NCBI GenBank assembly: GCA_938010435.1
Contig: CALLUS010000015.1
Span: 62,001 to 126,000, forward strand
Length of the DNA: 64,000 bases
From: an uncultured Rhizobiaceae group bacterium
GTDB lineage: Bacteria; Pseudomonadota; Alphaproteobacteria; Rhizobiales; Rhizobiaceae
Direction of reading: 5' to 3'
Both the position numbers and the translations under genes were made by a program. Shown here one piece after another: positions 33,511 to 42,984 of this stretch (the first letter of the stretch is position 1; the number at the start of each line of letters is the position of its first letter). The notes below the pieces were generated by a model, which saw nothing but the letters and a program-made list of their open reading frames with translations, did not search any database and had not been told where the DNA came from.

Positions 33511-34877
33511 TGTCACTCGACGTATGGTTCCTACTGATTGTTTTTATTGGTTTGCTCAGCGGTTATCCGGTTGGTGTTGCGCTTGGTGGTGTCTCGATAC
33601 TGTTTGCGGGTACAGCTTATTTTCTGGGCGCCTTTGATGGAGCGTTGTTTCTTTCTCTACCTTCCCGCGTGTTTGGGGTGATGTCCAATCCGGTCTTAGT
33701 GGCCATCCCCTTGTTTGTTTTTATGGGTTTGGTTTTGGATCGTTCCCGTATTGCAGCAGATATGTTGCAGGTGGTAGCAAATTTGTTCAGGGGCAATTCG
33801 GCTGGCCTGACAATTTCTGTTACCGTGGTTGGGCTCATGCTGGCGGCTTCCACCGGTATCGTTGGCGCAAGTGTTGTGATGCTTGGTGTGGTTGCACTGC
33901 CGACTATGTTGCGCAATGGGGTTGCTCCTCAATTGGCGAGTGGAACTGTGGCAGCAGCGGGAACACTTGGACAAATTATACCTCCATCTATTGTGTTGAT
34001 CGTATTGGGCGATCAAATGTCAAATGCTTGGCAAAAGGCGCAACTGGATGGTGGCAATTTTGCGCCTGATACAGTGTCTGTTGCGGACTTGTTTGCTGGG
34101 GCTTTGTTGCCGGGCCTGTTGTTGGTTGGGTTTTACATTGCTTATCAATTGACTGTTAGTAGAACGCAAACTCCCGATCAGAAAGCTGGGCATGACCCAA
34201 CCGCGCCGCCGTTGTGGCGTGTGCTCATCTCACCGCTTCTGCTGATTGTTGCGGTGCTTGGGTCCATGTTATCGGGATTGGCGACAGCGACAGAAGCAGC
34301 AAGCGTTGGTGCAGTAGGAGCCTTGTTGCTGGCATGGGGACGATTAGACAGTAAAGTCTTTAAAGATGTGGTTTTTGAAAGCGGACATTTGACCGCGATG
34401 ATTTTCCTCATCGTCATTGGTGCATCCATGTTCTCTCTCGTCTTTAGAGGTTTAGGCGGTGAAGAGACAATTGTCGGGTTTCTGAGTGTTCTGCCGGGCG
34501 GTACATTAGGCGCACTGTTCTTTGTGATGGCCGTGATTTTTGTGCTCGGTTTCTTTCTTGAATTTTTGGAAATTTCGTTTGTGGTTGTACCTTTGGTTGC
34601 GCCTATTTTGCTGGCTATGCCCATGGCCGATGGTACTTTAATGTCTCCAGTTTGGTTGGGTGTTTTGATTGCGCTTAATCTTCAAACATCGTTTCTTACA
34701 CCACCGTTTGGTGTGTCGTTGTTTTATCTGCGCAGCGTTGCACCCAAAGACATCACAACAGTTATGATTTATCGCGGTATTGTACCTTTCGTTGCCTTAC
34801 AGTTGTTTGTTTTGTCCATTGTTGTTGTTTTCCCGACGCTTGCAACATTTTTACCGACTTTGTTGTTTGCAGGTTGA
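33510..34877 (+). CDS. second TRAP transporter large permease, standard size
   Basis: 455 residues, normal DctM length, about 11-12 membrane segments. Blocks shared with the extended paralogue upstream include PLFVFMGLVLDRSRIAADML, GIVGASVVMLGVVALPTML, AAAGTLGQIIPPSIVLIVLGDQ, FFLEFLEISFVVVPLVAPI and ALNLQTSFLTPPFGVSLFYLRSVAP, so the two are relatives of the same TRAP class. It carries neither the extra segment pair nor the long tail. The nearest binding protein is the TakP-like one at 28 kb, so both permease pairs may share it. Overlaps the small permease (TAATG). Confidence 0.9.
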   Translation: MSLDVWFLLIVFIGLLSGYPVGVALGGVSILFAGTAYFLGAFDGALFLSLPSRVFGVMSNPVLVAIPLFVFMGLVLDRSRIAADMLQVVANLFRGNSAGLTISVTVVGLMLAASTGIVGASVVMLGVVALPTMLRNGVAPQLASGTVAAAGTLGQIIPPSIVLIVLGDQMSNAWQKAQLDGGNFAPDTVSVADLFAGALLPGLLLVGFYIAYQLTVSRTQTPDQKAGHDPTAPPLWRVLISPLLLIVAVLGSMLSGLATATEAASVGAVGALLLAWGRLDSKVFKDVVFESGHLTAMIFLIVIGASMFSLVFRGLGGEETIVGFLSVLPGGTLGALFFVMAVIFVLGFFLEFLEISFVVVPLVAPILLAMPMADGTLMSPVWLGVLIALNLQTSFLTPPFGVSLFYLRSVAPKDITTVMIYRGIVPFVALQLFVLSIVVVFPTLATFLPTLLFAG

Positions 34878-35064
34878 TAGACGCAATATTTTTAGGCCGA
34901 CTGAGTTTCTATAAACCGAATGTTTTGCTCATGGGTGATAGTGCCACTGATTGTTGCAAAAATGGGCAATTGCGCGGCTTTTGCATTGACTACACCCTGT
35001 TGCGTTTGGAACACTGAAGCTGAGACAATGACGCGATTTGATTTCGCGTTTGGGAGACTAATGA

Positions 35065-38000
35065 ATGTCCGTAAAAGACAAAACCCGCACTTCGAAACAA
35101 ACGCTTCCTACGCTGAAGCCTGTACATCTTGATGATAAATACGATCTTGAGAAGAAGCTGGTGTTTATCACAGGTACTCAAGCCGTTGTGCGTTTGATGT
35201 TGATGCAAAAAGAGCGTGATCGTCGCGCAGGACTCAATACAGCGGGTTATGTGACTGGTTACCGAGGTTCCCCAATTGGTGGTCTCGATATGGCTATGTG
35301 GAAAGAACAGCCTCGTTTGAAAAAAAGCGATGTGGTGTTCGAGCCGGGCCTCAATGAAGATATTGCGGCAACGGCTGTTTGGGGTGCACAGCAGGCGGAG
35401 ATGCGCGGCGAAGGCAAGTTCGATGGTGTGTTCAGCGTTTGGTATGCAAAGGGCCCGGGCGTTGATCGCAGTGGTGATGTTTTCCGCCACGCCAACATGG
35501 CCGGTACGTCAAAGAACGGTGGCGTACTTGCCTTGATGGGTGATGATCATATTGCAGAAAGTTCGACGACCGCACACCAAAGTGAATTCGGATTTATTAA
35601 TTATGGCATGCCGGTTCTTTCCCCTGCGGGCGTGCAAGAAATTTTGGATTATGGCGTTATTGGTTATGGCTTGTCGCGCTATGCCAGCGTGTGGGTCGGC
35701 ATCAAATGCGTGAAAGATACGATTGAATCTACGGCGGTCATTGACGGGTCTGTAGATCGTGTGAAGTTGGTCGAACCGAACGTTGACCGTCGACCTGAAG
35801 AAGGGCTGCAAATTCGACCGGGTGATACAATGTTGCCTCAAGAAGAGCGACTTGTGGATTACAAAATCAATGCGATTCTGGACTATGTGTCCGCTAACAA
35901 ATTGAACAAGACCATTTTTTCAGGTGGCTCAAAACCCAAGCTTGGGATCGTCACATCGGGTAAGAGCTATCTCGACACACGGCAAGCTTTGGATGATTTG
36001 GGGATTGACGAAAAGCGCGCAAATGCTCTCGGGCTTCGCCTGATTAAAATAGGTTGTGTTTGGCCGATCGCTCAAGATGAGTTGCGTAAATTCGGCAAAG
36101 GATTAAGCCAAATCATCGTGGTTGAAGAAAAACGCTCATTGATTGAAAGCCAACTGCGCGAGGCGCTTTACGGCACAACCAAACCGCCAGTCATCCTTGG
36201 TAAAAAAGACGAAAAAGATCAGGTGCTTTTCACGGCAAAAGCTCAATTGGATTCAAACACAATTGCTGTGGCGATTGGCGAACGGTTGAATAAGTTGGCC
36301 AAAGACCGAAAGCTGGGCGGGCGTGTTAAACACTTGCGTGACGCACAAGCTGATCTTTTGGCAACTGAAGGCGTTGCGCAACGTATTCCTTATTTCTGCG
36401 GCGGTTGTCCGCACAACTCATCTACCCATGTGCCAGAAGGAAGTCGTGCTTATGCCGGTATTGGCTGTCACTACATGGTTCAATGGATGGACAGGAGCAC
36501 CGAAGGTTTCACCCAAATGGGTGGTGAAGGAGCTAACTGGATTGGCGAACATCATTTCTCAAAGCGCGATCATGTATTCCAAAATTTGGGTGATGGCACC
36601 TACAACCATTCGGGGTTGATGAGCATTCGTGCCGCAGCAGATTCTGGTGCGAACATTACCTATAAAATTCTTTTCAATGATGCTGTTGCGATGACGGGTG
36701 GGCAACCCAATGAAGGTGGATTGACCCCATGGGAAATAGCCAGTCAGGTTGCGGCTGAAGGTGCGGGACGAGTGGTTGTCGTCACTGATGAACCTGAGAA
36801 GTATGACGCCAATATTCATTGGCCCGCTTTTACGAAAATCTATCACCGTTCGGAACTCGGGCCAGTTCAAGAAGAACTGCGGGAGATCGAAGGCCTTACC
36901 GTTATGATTTATGACCAGACTTGCGCCAGTGAAAAACGCCGCCGCCGCAAGCGCGGTGCGTTCCCCGATCCAGACAAGCGGGTGGTGATCAACGAACAGG
37001 TTTGCGAGGGCTGCGGTGACTGCGGCGTGCAGTCAAATTGTGTGGCTGTGGGAGCTGTTGAGACAGAGTTCGGGCGCAAACGTCAGATTGATCAATCCGC
37101 GTGTAACAAAGACTTTTCCTGCGTGAACGGGTTTTGCCCGAGCTTTGTTACCGTGCATGGCGGCAAATTAAAAACAGGCAAAAGCGCTCCCGGTATCGGG
37201 GCCAAGTTGCCACAATTGCCGGAGCCAGAACTTCCGACACTTGATGGATCTTACGGCATTATTGTTACAGGCGTTGGGGGCACGGGCGTGGTGACTGTTG
37301 GTGCTGTGCTTGGTATGGCCGCCCACATGGAAGGTAAAGGATCTGCAATCATTGATATGGCAGGTCTTGCGCAAAAAGGTGGTGAGGTGGCCAGTTATTT
37401 GCGCATTGCACCCACGCCTGAAGACATCAAATCGATCCGTATTGCAGCATCGGGTGCAGACTTGATTTTGGGCTGCGATATGGTGACGGCCTCCACACAA
37501 AAAGTGTTGGGGTCTATTGAAAAAGGTCGCACGACTGTTGTGTTGAACAGTCATGAAAAACTATCTGGTGAGTTTACTCATAATGTAGACTTCTCATTCC
37601 CGACCCAACGCATTATCAAAACGCTGCAAAAAACAGCTGGCGCAGATCGTACGTCGGTTGTGGAAGCGGAGAAGTTTGCGGTCGCTTTGTTTGGCGATGC
37701 GATTGCTTCTAATATGTTCATGCTTGGTTTTGCTTGGCAAAACGGTGGGTTGCCGGTTTCAGAAACTGCGATTATGCGGGCGATTGAATTGAACGGTGTA
37801 CAAATTCCTATGAACCAAGCAGCGTTCCGATGGGGACGTGTTGCAGCATACGATAAAGCATTGCTGCCTGTGAGCGAACGGCCTGTTGCGGATGTTCTTG
37901 AGCATCGCAAGAAATCTGAAACCGTTGATGAAGTTATTGAACGCCGTGTGGCTCACCTGACAGAGTACCAAAATGCGGCCTACGCAGATCGATTTGCTAA

Positions 38001-38583
38001 ACGCTTAGCGCAGGTCAAAATGCTTGAGGAAAAGGCCGGTGGCAAAAAAGGTGAACTCACCCAAGCTGTAGCGCAAAATCTCTACAAGTTGATGGCAATC
38101 AAAGACGAGTACGAAGTGGCGCGTCTCTATGCAAATGGTGATTTCTTGAAACAGGTTTCCAGTCAGTTTGAAAGCTGGGATTCGTTTGAATTTCATCTAG
38201 CACCGCCATTGTTTTCGAAACGCGATGAGCAGGGGCATTTGATCAAAAAACAATATGGCCCATGGATGATGAAAGCCTATGGCTGGTTTGCAAAAGCGCG
38301 TTTCCTGCGCGGTGGTCTCTTCGATGTGTTTGGTAAAACTGCCGAACGCAAAATGGAACGGGAATTGTTGAAAGACTACGACGTGGTGTTGGATGAGATT
38401 GCGGGAGAGCTGACTTCTAAAAACTTGAAAGCGGCAATTGCACTTGCCAAGTACCCAGAAACCATTCGTGGCTTCGGTCATGTGAAAGAACGCAATGTGG
38501 AGAGTGCCATGAATGATCGTATGCGTTTGCGCGCTGGCTTTATGAATGTGGATGGCTTGGCTGAATTGCAGGCGGCTGAATGA
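35065..38583 (+). CDS. fused indolepyruvate ferredoxin oxidoreductase
   Basis: 1172 residues, the length of the single-chain bacterial form. Order: alpha pyruvate-binding region (GYRGSPIGGLDMAMW about 63-77), TPP-binding region (GCPHNSSTHVPEGSRAYAGIGCHYM and GEGANWIGEHHF), iron-sulfur CEGCGDCG (647-654) with a further CNKDFSC...CP set, gamma domain GIIVTGVGGTGVVTVG, and a DUF6537 C-terminal part. It decarboxylates indolepyruvate and other aryl or branched 2-oxo acids to acyl-CoA, reducing ferredoxin. ATG 35065 follows GGGAG by eight bases. The next genes (acyl-CoA ligase, liv-type transporter, PaaK-like ligase) also concern CoA thioesters and amino-acid-like solutes. Confidence 0.93.
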   Translation: MSVKDKTRTSKQTLPTLKPVHLDDKYDLEKKLVFITGTQAVVRLMLMQKERDRRAGLNTAGYVTGYRGSPIGGLDMAMWKEQPRLKKSDVVFEPGLNEDIAATAVWGAQQAEMRGEGKFDGVFSVWYAKGPGVDRSGDVFRHANMAGTSKNGGVLALMGDDHIAESSTTAHQSEFGFINYGMPVLSPAGVQEILDYGVIGYGLSRYASVWVGIKCVKDTIESTAVIDGSVDRVKLVEPNVDRRPEEGLQIRPGDTMLPQEERLVDYKINAILDYVSANKLNKTIFSGGSKPKLGIVTSGKSYLDTRQALDDLGIDEKRANALGLRLIKIGCVWPIAQDELRKFGKGLSQIIVVEEKRSLIESQLREALYGTTKPPVILGKKDEKDQVLFTAKAQLDSNTIAVAIGERLNKLAKDRKLGGRVKHLRDAQADLLATEGVAQRIPYFCGGCPHNSSTHVPEGSRAYAGIGCHYMVQWMDRSTEGFTQMGGEGANWIGEHHFSKRDHVFQNLGDGTYNHSGLMSIRAAADSGANITYKILFNDAVAMTGGQPNEGGLTPWEIASQVAAEGAGRVVVVTDEPEKYDANIHWPAFTKIYHRSELGPVQEELREIEGLTVMIYDQTCASEKRRRRKRGAFPDPDKRVVINEQVCEGCGDCGVQSNCVAVGAVETEFGRKRQIDQSACNKDFSCVNGFCPSFVTVHGGKLKTGKSAPGIGAKLPQLPEPELPTLDGSYGIIVTGVGGTGVVTVGAVLGMAAHMEGKGSAIIDMAGLAQKGGEVASYLRIAPTPEDIKSIRIAASGADLILGCDMVTASTQKVLGSIEKGRTTVVLNSHEKLSGEFTHNVDFSFPTQRIIKTLQKTAGADRTSVVEAEKFAVALFGDAIASNMFMLGFAWQNGGLPVSETAIMRAIELNGVQIPMNQAAFRWGRVAAYDKALLPVSERPVADVLEHRKKSETVDEVIERRVAHLTEYQNAAYADRFAKRLAQVKMLEEKAGGKKGELTQAVAQNLYKLMAIKDEYEVARLYANGDFLKQVSSQFESWDSFEFHLAPPLFSKRDEQGHLIKKQYGPWMMKAYGWFAKARFLRGGLFDVFGKTAERKMERELLKDYDVVLDEIAGELTSKNLKAAIALAKYPETIRGFGHVKERNVESAMNDRMRLRAGFMNVDGLAELQAAE

Positions 38584-38774
38584 TAAAGGCCATAGGTTGT
38601 TTCTTATTTGTGTGTGTTTTGACTTTAATGTTGATGGCGCAAACCCCGACCCATTCTGCCATTGGAACCTTCTTCAATTGGCAGCAGGGCCGAGTGTTCA
38701 GTATGGTGGCGGGTGCCCGTCTCCCAGCAATGCCGCTTACGCTTATCACAAGTGCGATGGAAGAGCATTCTTAA
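38580..38774 (+). CDS. possible small secreted or membrane peptide coupled to the oxidoreductase gene
   Basis: 64 codons. The ATG overlaps the TGA of the upstream gene (ATGA, 38580-38583), a coupling arrangement. The N-terminus MIKAIGCFLFVCVLTLMLMAQ reads as a signal or membrane segment, and the remaining 40 residues (GTFFNWQQGRVFSMVAGARLP) look soluble. I recognise no family. Against it: no ribosome site beyond coupling and no long context. The rest of the gap (38775-39031) is AT-rich; I see no further gene, only a small ATCAAT/ATTGAT dyad near 38794-38813 and presumably the promoter of the ligase gene. Confidence 0.3.
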   Translation: MIKAIGCFLFVCVLTLMLMAQTPTHSAIGTFFNWQQGRVFSMVAGARLPAMPLTLITSAMEEHS

Positions 38775-39031
38775 GAAAAACTACTGGTGTCATCAATGTG
38801 TTTTATTGATTGAATTTTGAGCAATGTTAGAATTTTGATTGATGTTTGAACGAAGGGCGAGCCACTGTACTCAATATCAAAAATCGTAGCATTATCCTAA
38901 ATAGGTACTTGCCAAGTGCACCGCCACGGTCAACACTTGTTACAAGAAGAGCTCAAAAATGAGCCGCTTGTAACATATTTACTGTGTAAGTTACGCAGGA
39001 CGCTGCAAACGTTTGGGAGGACGTTTCGACT

Positions 39032-41005
39032 ATGGTCAACGCCACAAATGGGTTGGATACGTTTCCAAAATTATTGGTGCATAATGCGAGTGTGTTTGCG
39101 CAACGTCCAGCCATGCGCCACAAGGACTTTGGCATTTGGCAAACATGGTCGTGGGCGGAAATGCTGGAAGAAATCCGGGCATTCTCTCTTGGATTGCAAG
39201 CCATTGGGTTGAAAAAAGGTGACAAAGTTGCCGTTGTCGGCAGCAATCGTCCGGCGCTGTATTGGAGCTTTGCTGCGGTTCAAGCTTTGGGCGGTGTGCC
39301 AATTCCTGTTTATGCAGATTCTGTTGCGGATGAAATGGTCTATGTTTTGCAACATGCAGAAGTGAAGTTTGCTATTGTTCAAGATCAAGAGCAGGTCGAT
39401 AAAATTTTGTCGGTTAAAGAGCAATTGCCTGAATTGGAACAGTTGGCTTACGATTGGCAGCGTGGTTTGGGTGATTATGATGAGCCGTTTTTACATCATA
39501 TTGGATCTTTACAAGATGTTGGTCGCCAGGCGTTAAAGGTTGATCCTTCACTCGGTCAGAAATGGCTTGAAGGTATTAATGAAGGAAAAGGCGCGGACCT
39601 TTCCGTGATGCTTTACACATCAGGTACAACCGGTAAACCGAAAGGAGTGATGTTGTCATACGACAACCTTGTGATCTCCTCGCGTAATGCCAACAAGTTC
39701 GACAATTTCGATGAGAATGATGAAATCATCGCTTATCTTCCTCTGGCATGGGTTGGTGATCATATCTTCTCTTACGGTCAATCTTTAACCGCAGGGTATT
39801 GCGTTTGCTGCCCTGAAAGCCCTGAAACGGTGACTGAAAACCGTCGTGAAATCGCACCGACTTATTTCTTTGCACCGCCCCGTGTCTTTGAAGGTCTTCT
39901 CACAGACATCACCGTGCGGATGGAAGATGCTAGCCCATTCAAACAAAAGATGTTCAAGTATTTCCTCGATGTGGCGAACCGTGTCGGAGAGAAAATTTTG
40001 AATGGCGACGGGGAAGTCTCATTTAAAGACAGGCTGCTTTACAAGCTTGGAGATTTATTCGTTTACGGCCCTTTGAAAAACCGCCTCGGCATGACGCGTA
40101 TGAAAGTGGGGTATACGGCCGGTGAAGCCATTGGACCGGAGATCTTTAAATTCTATCGTTCATTGGGTTTGAACTTGAAACAGCTCTACGGCCAAACGGA
40201 AGCTAGTGTTTATATTACTGCGCAACCTGACGGGCAGATATCTGCTGATACTGTTGGTACGCCTTCGCCTGATGTGGAAATCGAAATCACAGATACGGGT
40301 GAAGTTCTTTATCGTTCGCCCGGCGTTTTCATGGGGTATTATAAAAATGATGCGGCGACCGCTGACACCAAATCCAAAGAGGGTTGGGTGAAAACAGGCG
40401 ATGCAGGTTTCTTAGATACCAATGGGCATTTGCGGATTATCGACCGTGCTAAAGACGTGGGCCAATTGAACAATGGCTGCATGTTCCCGCCGAAATATAT
40501 TGAAAATAAATTGAAGTTTTTTCCGAACATTAAAGAGGCCGTGGCTATTGGCGACGGACGTGATTTCACTGCTGTGATGTTGAATATCGATTTGCAGCCA
40601 GTTGCCAATTGGGCCGAGCGCAACAACATTGCTTACGCCTCGTATCAAGAGCTTGCGAACCACCCCAAAGTCTATGAAATGATGGCGGATCATGTGGATC
40701 ACGTGAACCAAGATTTGGCTTCTGAAGAACGTGTGGCTGGTGCTCAAATTCACCGCTTCCTGGTTTTGCACAAAGAATTGGATGCCGATGATGGGGAATT
40801 GACCCGCACGATGAAAGTGCGCCGTTCGTTGATCAACGAACGCTACGATCCGTTGATTGAAGCGCTCTATGACGGATCGGCAGAACGCTTTGTAGAAACC
40901 GAAGTGGTTTTTGAAGATGGTCGCAAGGGCAATATTTCGGCGACTGTCAAAATCGAAGACGCAAAAACCTACGCCCCTCAAAGTATGAAGGAGGCTGCGG
41001 AATGA
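39032..41005 (+). CDS. long-chain-type acyl-CoA synthetase (AMP-forming)
   Basis: 657 residues. ANL-superfamily motifs: LYTSGTTGKPKGVMLSYDN (AMP-binding loop), YLPLAWVGDHIFSYGQ, LKQLYGQTEAS (A5), GWVKTGDAGFLDTNGHLRIIDRAKDVGQLNNG (A7-A8 hinge). It resembles the FadD15/ACSL branch found next to liv-type ABC operons, which activates fatty or aryl-alkanoic acids to CoA esters. The catalytic Lys region near the end is altered from the usual TGK, ending with DDGELTRTMKVRRSLI, as in that branch. Its stop overlaps the livG start by four bases, so uptake and activation are coupled. Confidence 0.88.
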   Translation: MVNATNGLDTFPKLLVHNASVFAQRPAMRHKDFGIWQTWSWAEMLEEIRAFSLGLQAIGLKKGDKVAVVGSNRPALYWSFAAVQALGGVPIPVYADSVADEMVYVLQHAEVKFAIVQDQEQVDKILSVKEQLPELEQLAYDWQRGLGDYDEPFLHHIGSLQDVGRQALKVDPSLGQKWLEGINEGKGADLSVMLYTSGTTGKPKGVMLSYDNLVISSRNANKFDNFDENDEIIAYLPLAWVGDHIFSYGQSLTAGYCVCCPESPETVTENRREIAPTYFFAPPRVFEGLLTDITVRMEDASPFKQKMFKYFLDVANRVGEKILNGDGEVSFKDRLLYKLGDLFVYGPLKNRLGMTRMKVGYTAGEAIGPEIFKFYRSLGLNLKQLYGQTEASVYITAQPDGQISADTVGTPSPDVEIEITDTGEVLYRSPGVFMGYYKNDAATADTKSKEGWVKTGDAGFLDTNGHLRIIDRAKDVGQLNNGCMFPPKYIENKLKFFPNIKEAVAIGDGRDFTAVMLNIDLQPVANWAERNNIAYASYQELANHPKVYEMMADHVDHVNQDLASEERVAGAQIHRFLVLHKELDADDGELTRTMKVRRSLINERYDPLIEALYDGSAERFVETEVVFEDGRKGNISATVKIEDAKTYAPQSMKEAAE

Positions 41006-41835
41006 ATGCACACACAAATCCATCTGGGATGAATCTGAGTTCGAGTCGCGACGATGGGATCGCGGTCGGTGATGAACTTCTGTCTGTTGACAATGTAACC
41101 CTGCGTTTTGGTGGGGTGACTGCGATTGAAGATATTTCTTTTGATATTCGCAAAGGCGAAGTGCGCGCTATTATCGGGCCGAATGGTGCTGGTAAAACGT
41201 CTATGCTGAATGTGATCAACGGTTTTTATCATCCGCAAGAGGGCACGATCCGGTTTCGCGGCGAGACCCGAACCAAGATGAAACCTTACGAAGCTGCGGC
41301 TTCCGGAATTGCCCGCACGTTCCAGAATGTCGCCTTGTTCACAGGTATGTCGACGCTGGACAACATCATGTCTGGCCGTTCACTCAAGATGAACAAGAAT
41401 TTTATCACACAAATGTTTTACTACGGTCCTGCTCGGGACGAAGAAATACAGCACCGCCGCCGCGTTGAAGAAATTATCGACTTTCTGGAGATTGCGCACA
41501 TTCGCCGACAGCCTGTTGGTAAACTGCCTTATGGTTTACAGAAGCGCGTAGAGCTTGGTCGCGCTTTGGCGCTTGAGCCTGATCTTCTGCTTCTTGATGA
41601 ACCCATGGCGGGTATGAATCTGGAAGAAAAAGAAGACATGAGCCGCTTCATCATTGATGTGAACCAGCAATTTGGAACCACCATTGCGCTGATTGAACAT
41701 GATATGGGTGTGGTTATGGATTTGGCCGACCGCGTGGTTGTGCTCGACTACGGCAAAAAAATTGCCGACGGTATTCCCGAAGATGTGCAGGCCAGCCAAG
41801 AGGTGATTGATGCTTACCTTGGGGTTCCTCATTGA
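41002..41835 (+). CDS. livG: branched-chain-amino-acid-type ABC transporter ATPase LivG
   Basis: 277 residues. Walker A GPNGAGKTS, Q-loop TFQNVALF, signature LPYGLQKRVELGRAL (the LivG variant of LSGGQ), Walker B LLLLDEPMAG and switch His IEHDMGVVMDLADR are all present. The first 25 residues (NAHTNPSGMNLSSSRDDG) form a polar tail before the domain. One of two ATPases of a HAAT-type importer; LivF is at 46.1 kb. Overlaps the synthetase gene by four bases and precedes a small membrane-protein gene by 12. Confidence 0.93.
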   Translation: MNAHTNPSGMNLSSSRDDGIAVGDELLSVDNVTLRFGGVTAIEDISFDIRKGEVRAIIGPNGAGKTSMLNVINGFYHPQEGTIRFRGETRTKMKPYEAAASGIARTFQNVALFTGMSTLDNIMSGRSLKMNKNFITQMFYYGPARDEEIQHRRRVEEIIDFLEIAHIRRQPVGKLPYGLQKRVELGRALALEPDLLLLDEPMAGMNLEEKEDMSRFIIDVNQQFGTTIALIEHDMGVVMDLADRVVVLDYGKKIADGIPEDVQASQEVIDAYLGVPH

Positions 41836-41847
41836 TGGAGATTTTTG

Positions 41848-42015
41848 ATGGACATATTGGCGGATTATCCCAAAGCCGTTTCAATTTTTCTTCTAACGGG
41901 CGGAGCGCTGCTTATCATGGTGCCACGTTGGATGCGCTGGGCCATCGCAGTTTTAATGATCGCGCTGGGCTTGGCCGGATTGTTCCCGGAACTCGTTGTG
42001 CCACCGAAGGGGTGA
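41848..42015 (+). CDS. 55-residue single-span membrane protein between livG and livH
   Basis: ATG 41848 with GGAG (41837-41840) seven bases upstream; stop TGA 42013-42015, four bases before livH. Sequence: a short polar start MDILADYPKAVS, hydrophobic IFLLTGGALLIMVP (about 13-26), basic RWMRW, a second hydrophobic run AIAVLMIALGLAGLFPELVV (about 32-51) and PPKG. It may thus be a two-segment hairpin. No family recognised. Position, ribosome site and tight spacing argue for a real gene, perhaps a small subunit or stabiliser of the transporter; too short for most gene callers. Confidence 0.7.
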   Translation: MDILADYPKAVSIFLLTGGALLIMVPRWMRWAIAVLMIALGLAGLFPELVVPPKG

Positions 42016-42019
42016 TGTG

Positions 42020-42976
42020 ATGGAATTGTTACATGAAATTTTCGTTGCGCCATTCATATTGATTGGTGAGTTGCCGGACCTTTTCGTGCAAACAATTTGG
42101 GAAGGTTTTGTTGCGGGTATTCTCTACGCGCTGATCGCCCTTGGTTTCGTTCTCATTTTCAAAGCATCCGGCGTTTTCAACTTTGCCCAAGGCATTATGG
42201 TTGTGTTTGCCGCACTGACTTTGGTCGGCTTGCACTCTTTAGGCATTCCCGCATGGATCGCTTTGTTTATGACTATCGGTGTCATGGCATTGTTGGCGAT
42301 TGGCATTGAGCGTGTGGTGCTTCGACCGTTGGTCGGACAGCATGATGCCATTCTCCTCATGGCAACGATTGGCCTCACACTGTTTTTGAAGGGTGCAGGT
42401 GAATTTGTTTTTGGTGGCGAACCTAAACCTATGATCACAACCGAGTTGGGACTTCCCACTGGTGTCACCGATCTCGAAATGTTCGGTGGTCTCGTGTCAC
42501 TGCAACATCTCGATATTGCTGCTGTGGTGATTGCTACTATTATGGTGGCTGCATTGGCCATCTTCTTTTCTAAAACACGCATTGGTCGCGCATTGCGCGC
42601 GGTGGCGGATGATCATCAAGCCGCTTTGTCAGTTGGTATTTCGCTGAACCAAATTTGGGCCATCGTGTGGTTCGCAGCAGGCGTGGTGGCGCTGGTGACG
42701 GGCATTATGTGGGGCGCTCGTTCTGACGTATCATTCGCGCTTGAAATCATTGCGCTAAAAGCACTGGCGGTTCTAATCCTTGGCGGCTTCACATCTATTC
42801 CAGGTGCGATTGTCGGCGGCTTGATTATCGGTATCGGTGAGAAAGTGTTTGAAGTGTATTGGGGGGGCTTATTTGGTGGCGGCGTGGAAGCCTGGTTTGC
42901 TTATATGTTGGCCCTCATTTTCTTGTTGTTCCGTCCACAAGGCCTATTCGGCGAAAAAATCATTGAGCGGGTGTAG
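42020..42976 (+). CDS. livH: branched-chain-amino-acid-type ABC permease LivH
   Basis: 318 residues, about eight membrane segments. IALGFVLIFKASGVFNFAQGIMVVFAAL is the LivH opening, and the cytoplasmic coupling loop is RIGRALRAVADDHQAALSVGI. LILGGFTSIPGAIVGGLIIGIGEKVFEVYWG and the FRPQGLFGEKIIERV end are family-typical. ATG 42020 is chosen; GTG 42017 is possible. Forms the channel with LivM, whose gene is displaced by an inserted DUF1801 gene. Confidence 0.93.
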   Translation: MELLHEIFVAPFILIGELPDLFVQTIWEGFVAGILYALIALGFVLIFKASGVFNFAQGIMVVFAALTLVGLHSLGIPAWIALFMTIGVMALLAIGIERVVLRPLVGQHDAILLMATIGLTLFLKGAGEFVFGGEPKPMITTELGLPTGVTDLEMFGGLVSLQHLDIAAVVIATIMVAALAIFFSKTRIGRALRAVADDHQAALSVGISLNQIWAIVWFAAGVVALVTGIMWGARSDVSFALEIIALKALAVLILGGFTSIPGAIVGGLIIGIGEKVFEVYWGGLFGGGVEAWFAYMLALIFLLFRPQGLFGEKIIERV

Positions 42977-42984
42977 TGCTAACC

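Noticed and set aside
40412-41023. A 203-codon minus-strand frame over the acyl-CoA synthetase gene end.
   Set aside because: Antisense to a clearly conserved ligase, no domain, no ribosome site.
42004-42022. Reading livH from the in-frame start at 41996.
   Set aside because: The eight added residues overlap the small membrane-protein gene and have no ribosome site; ATG 42020 gives the family start.
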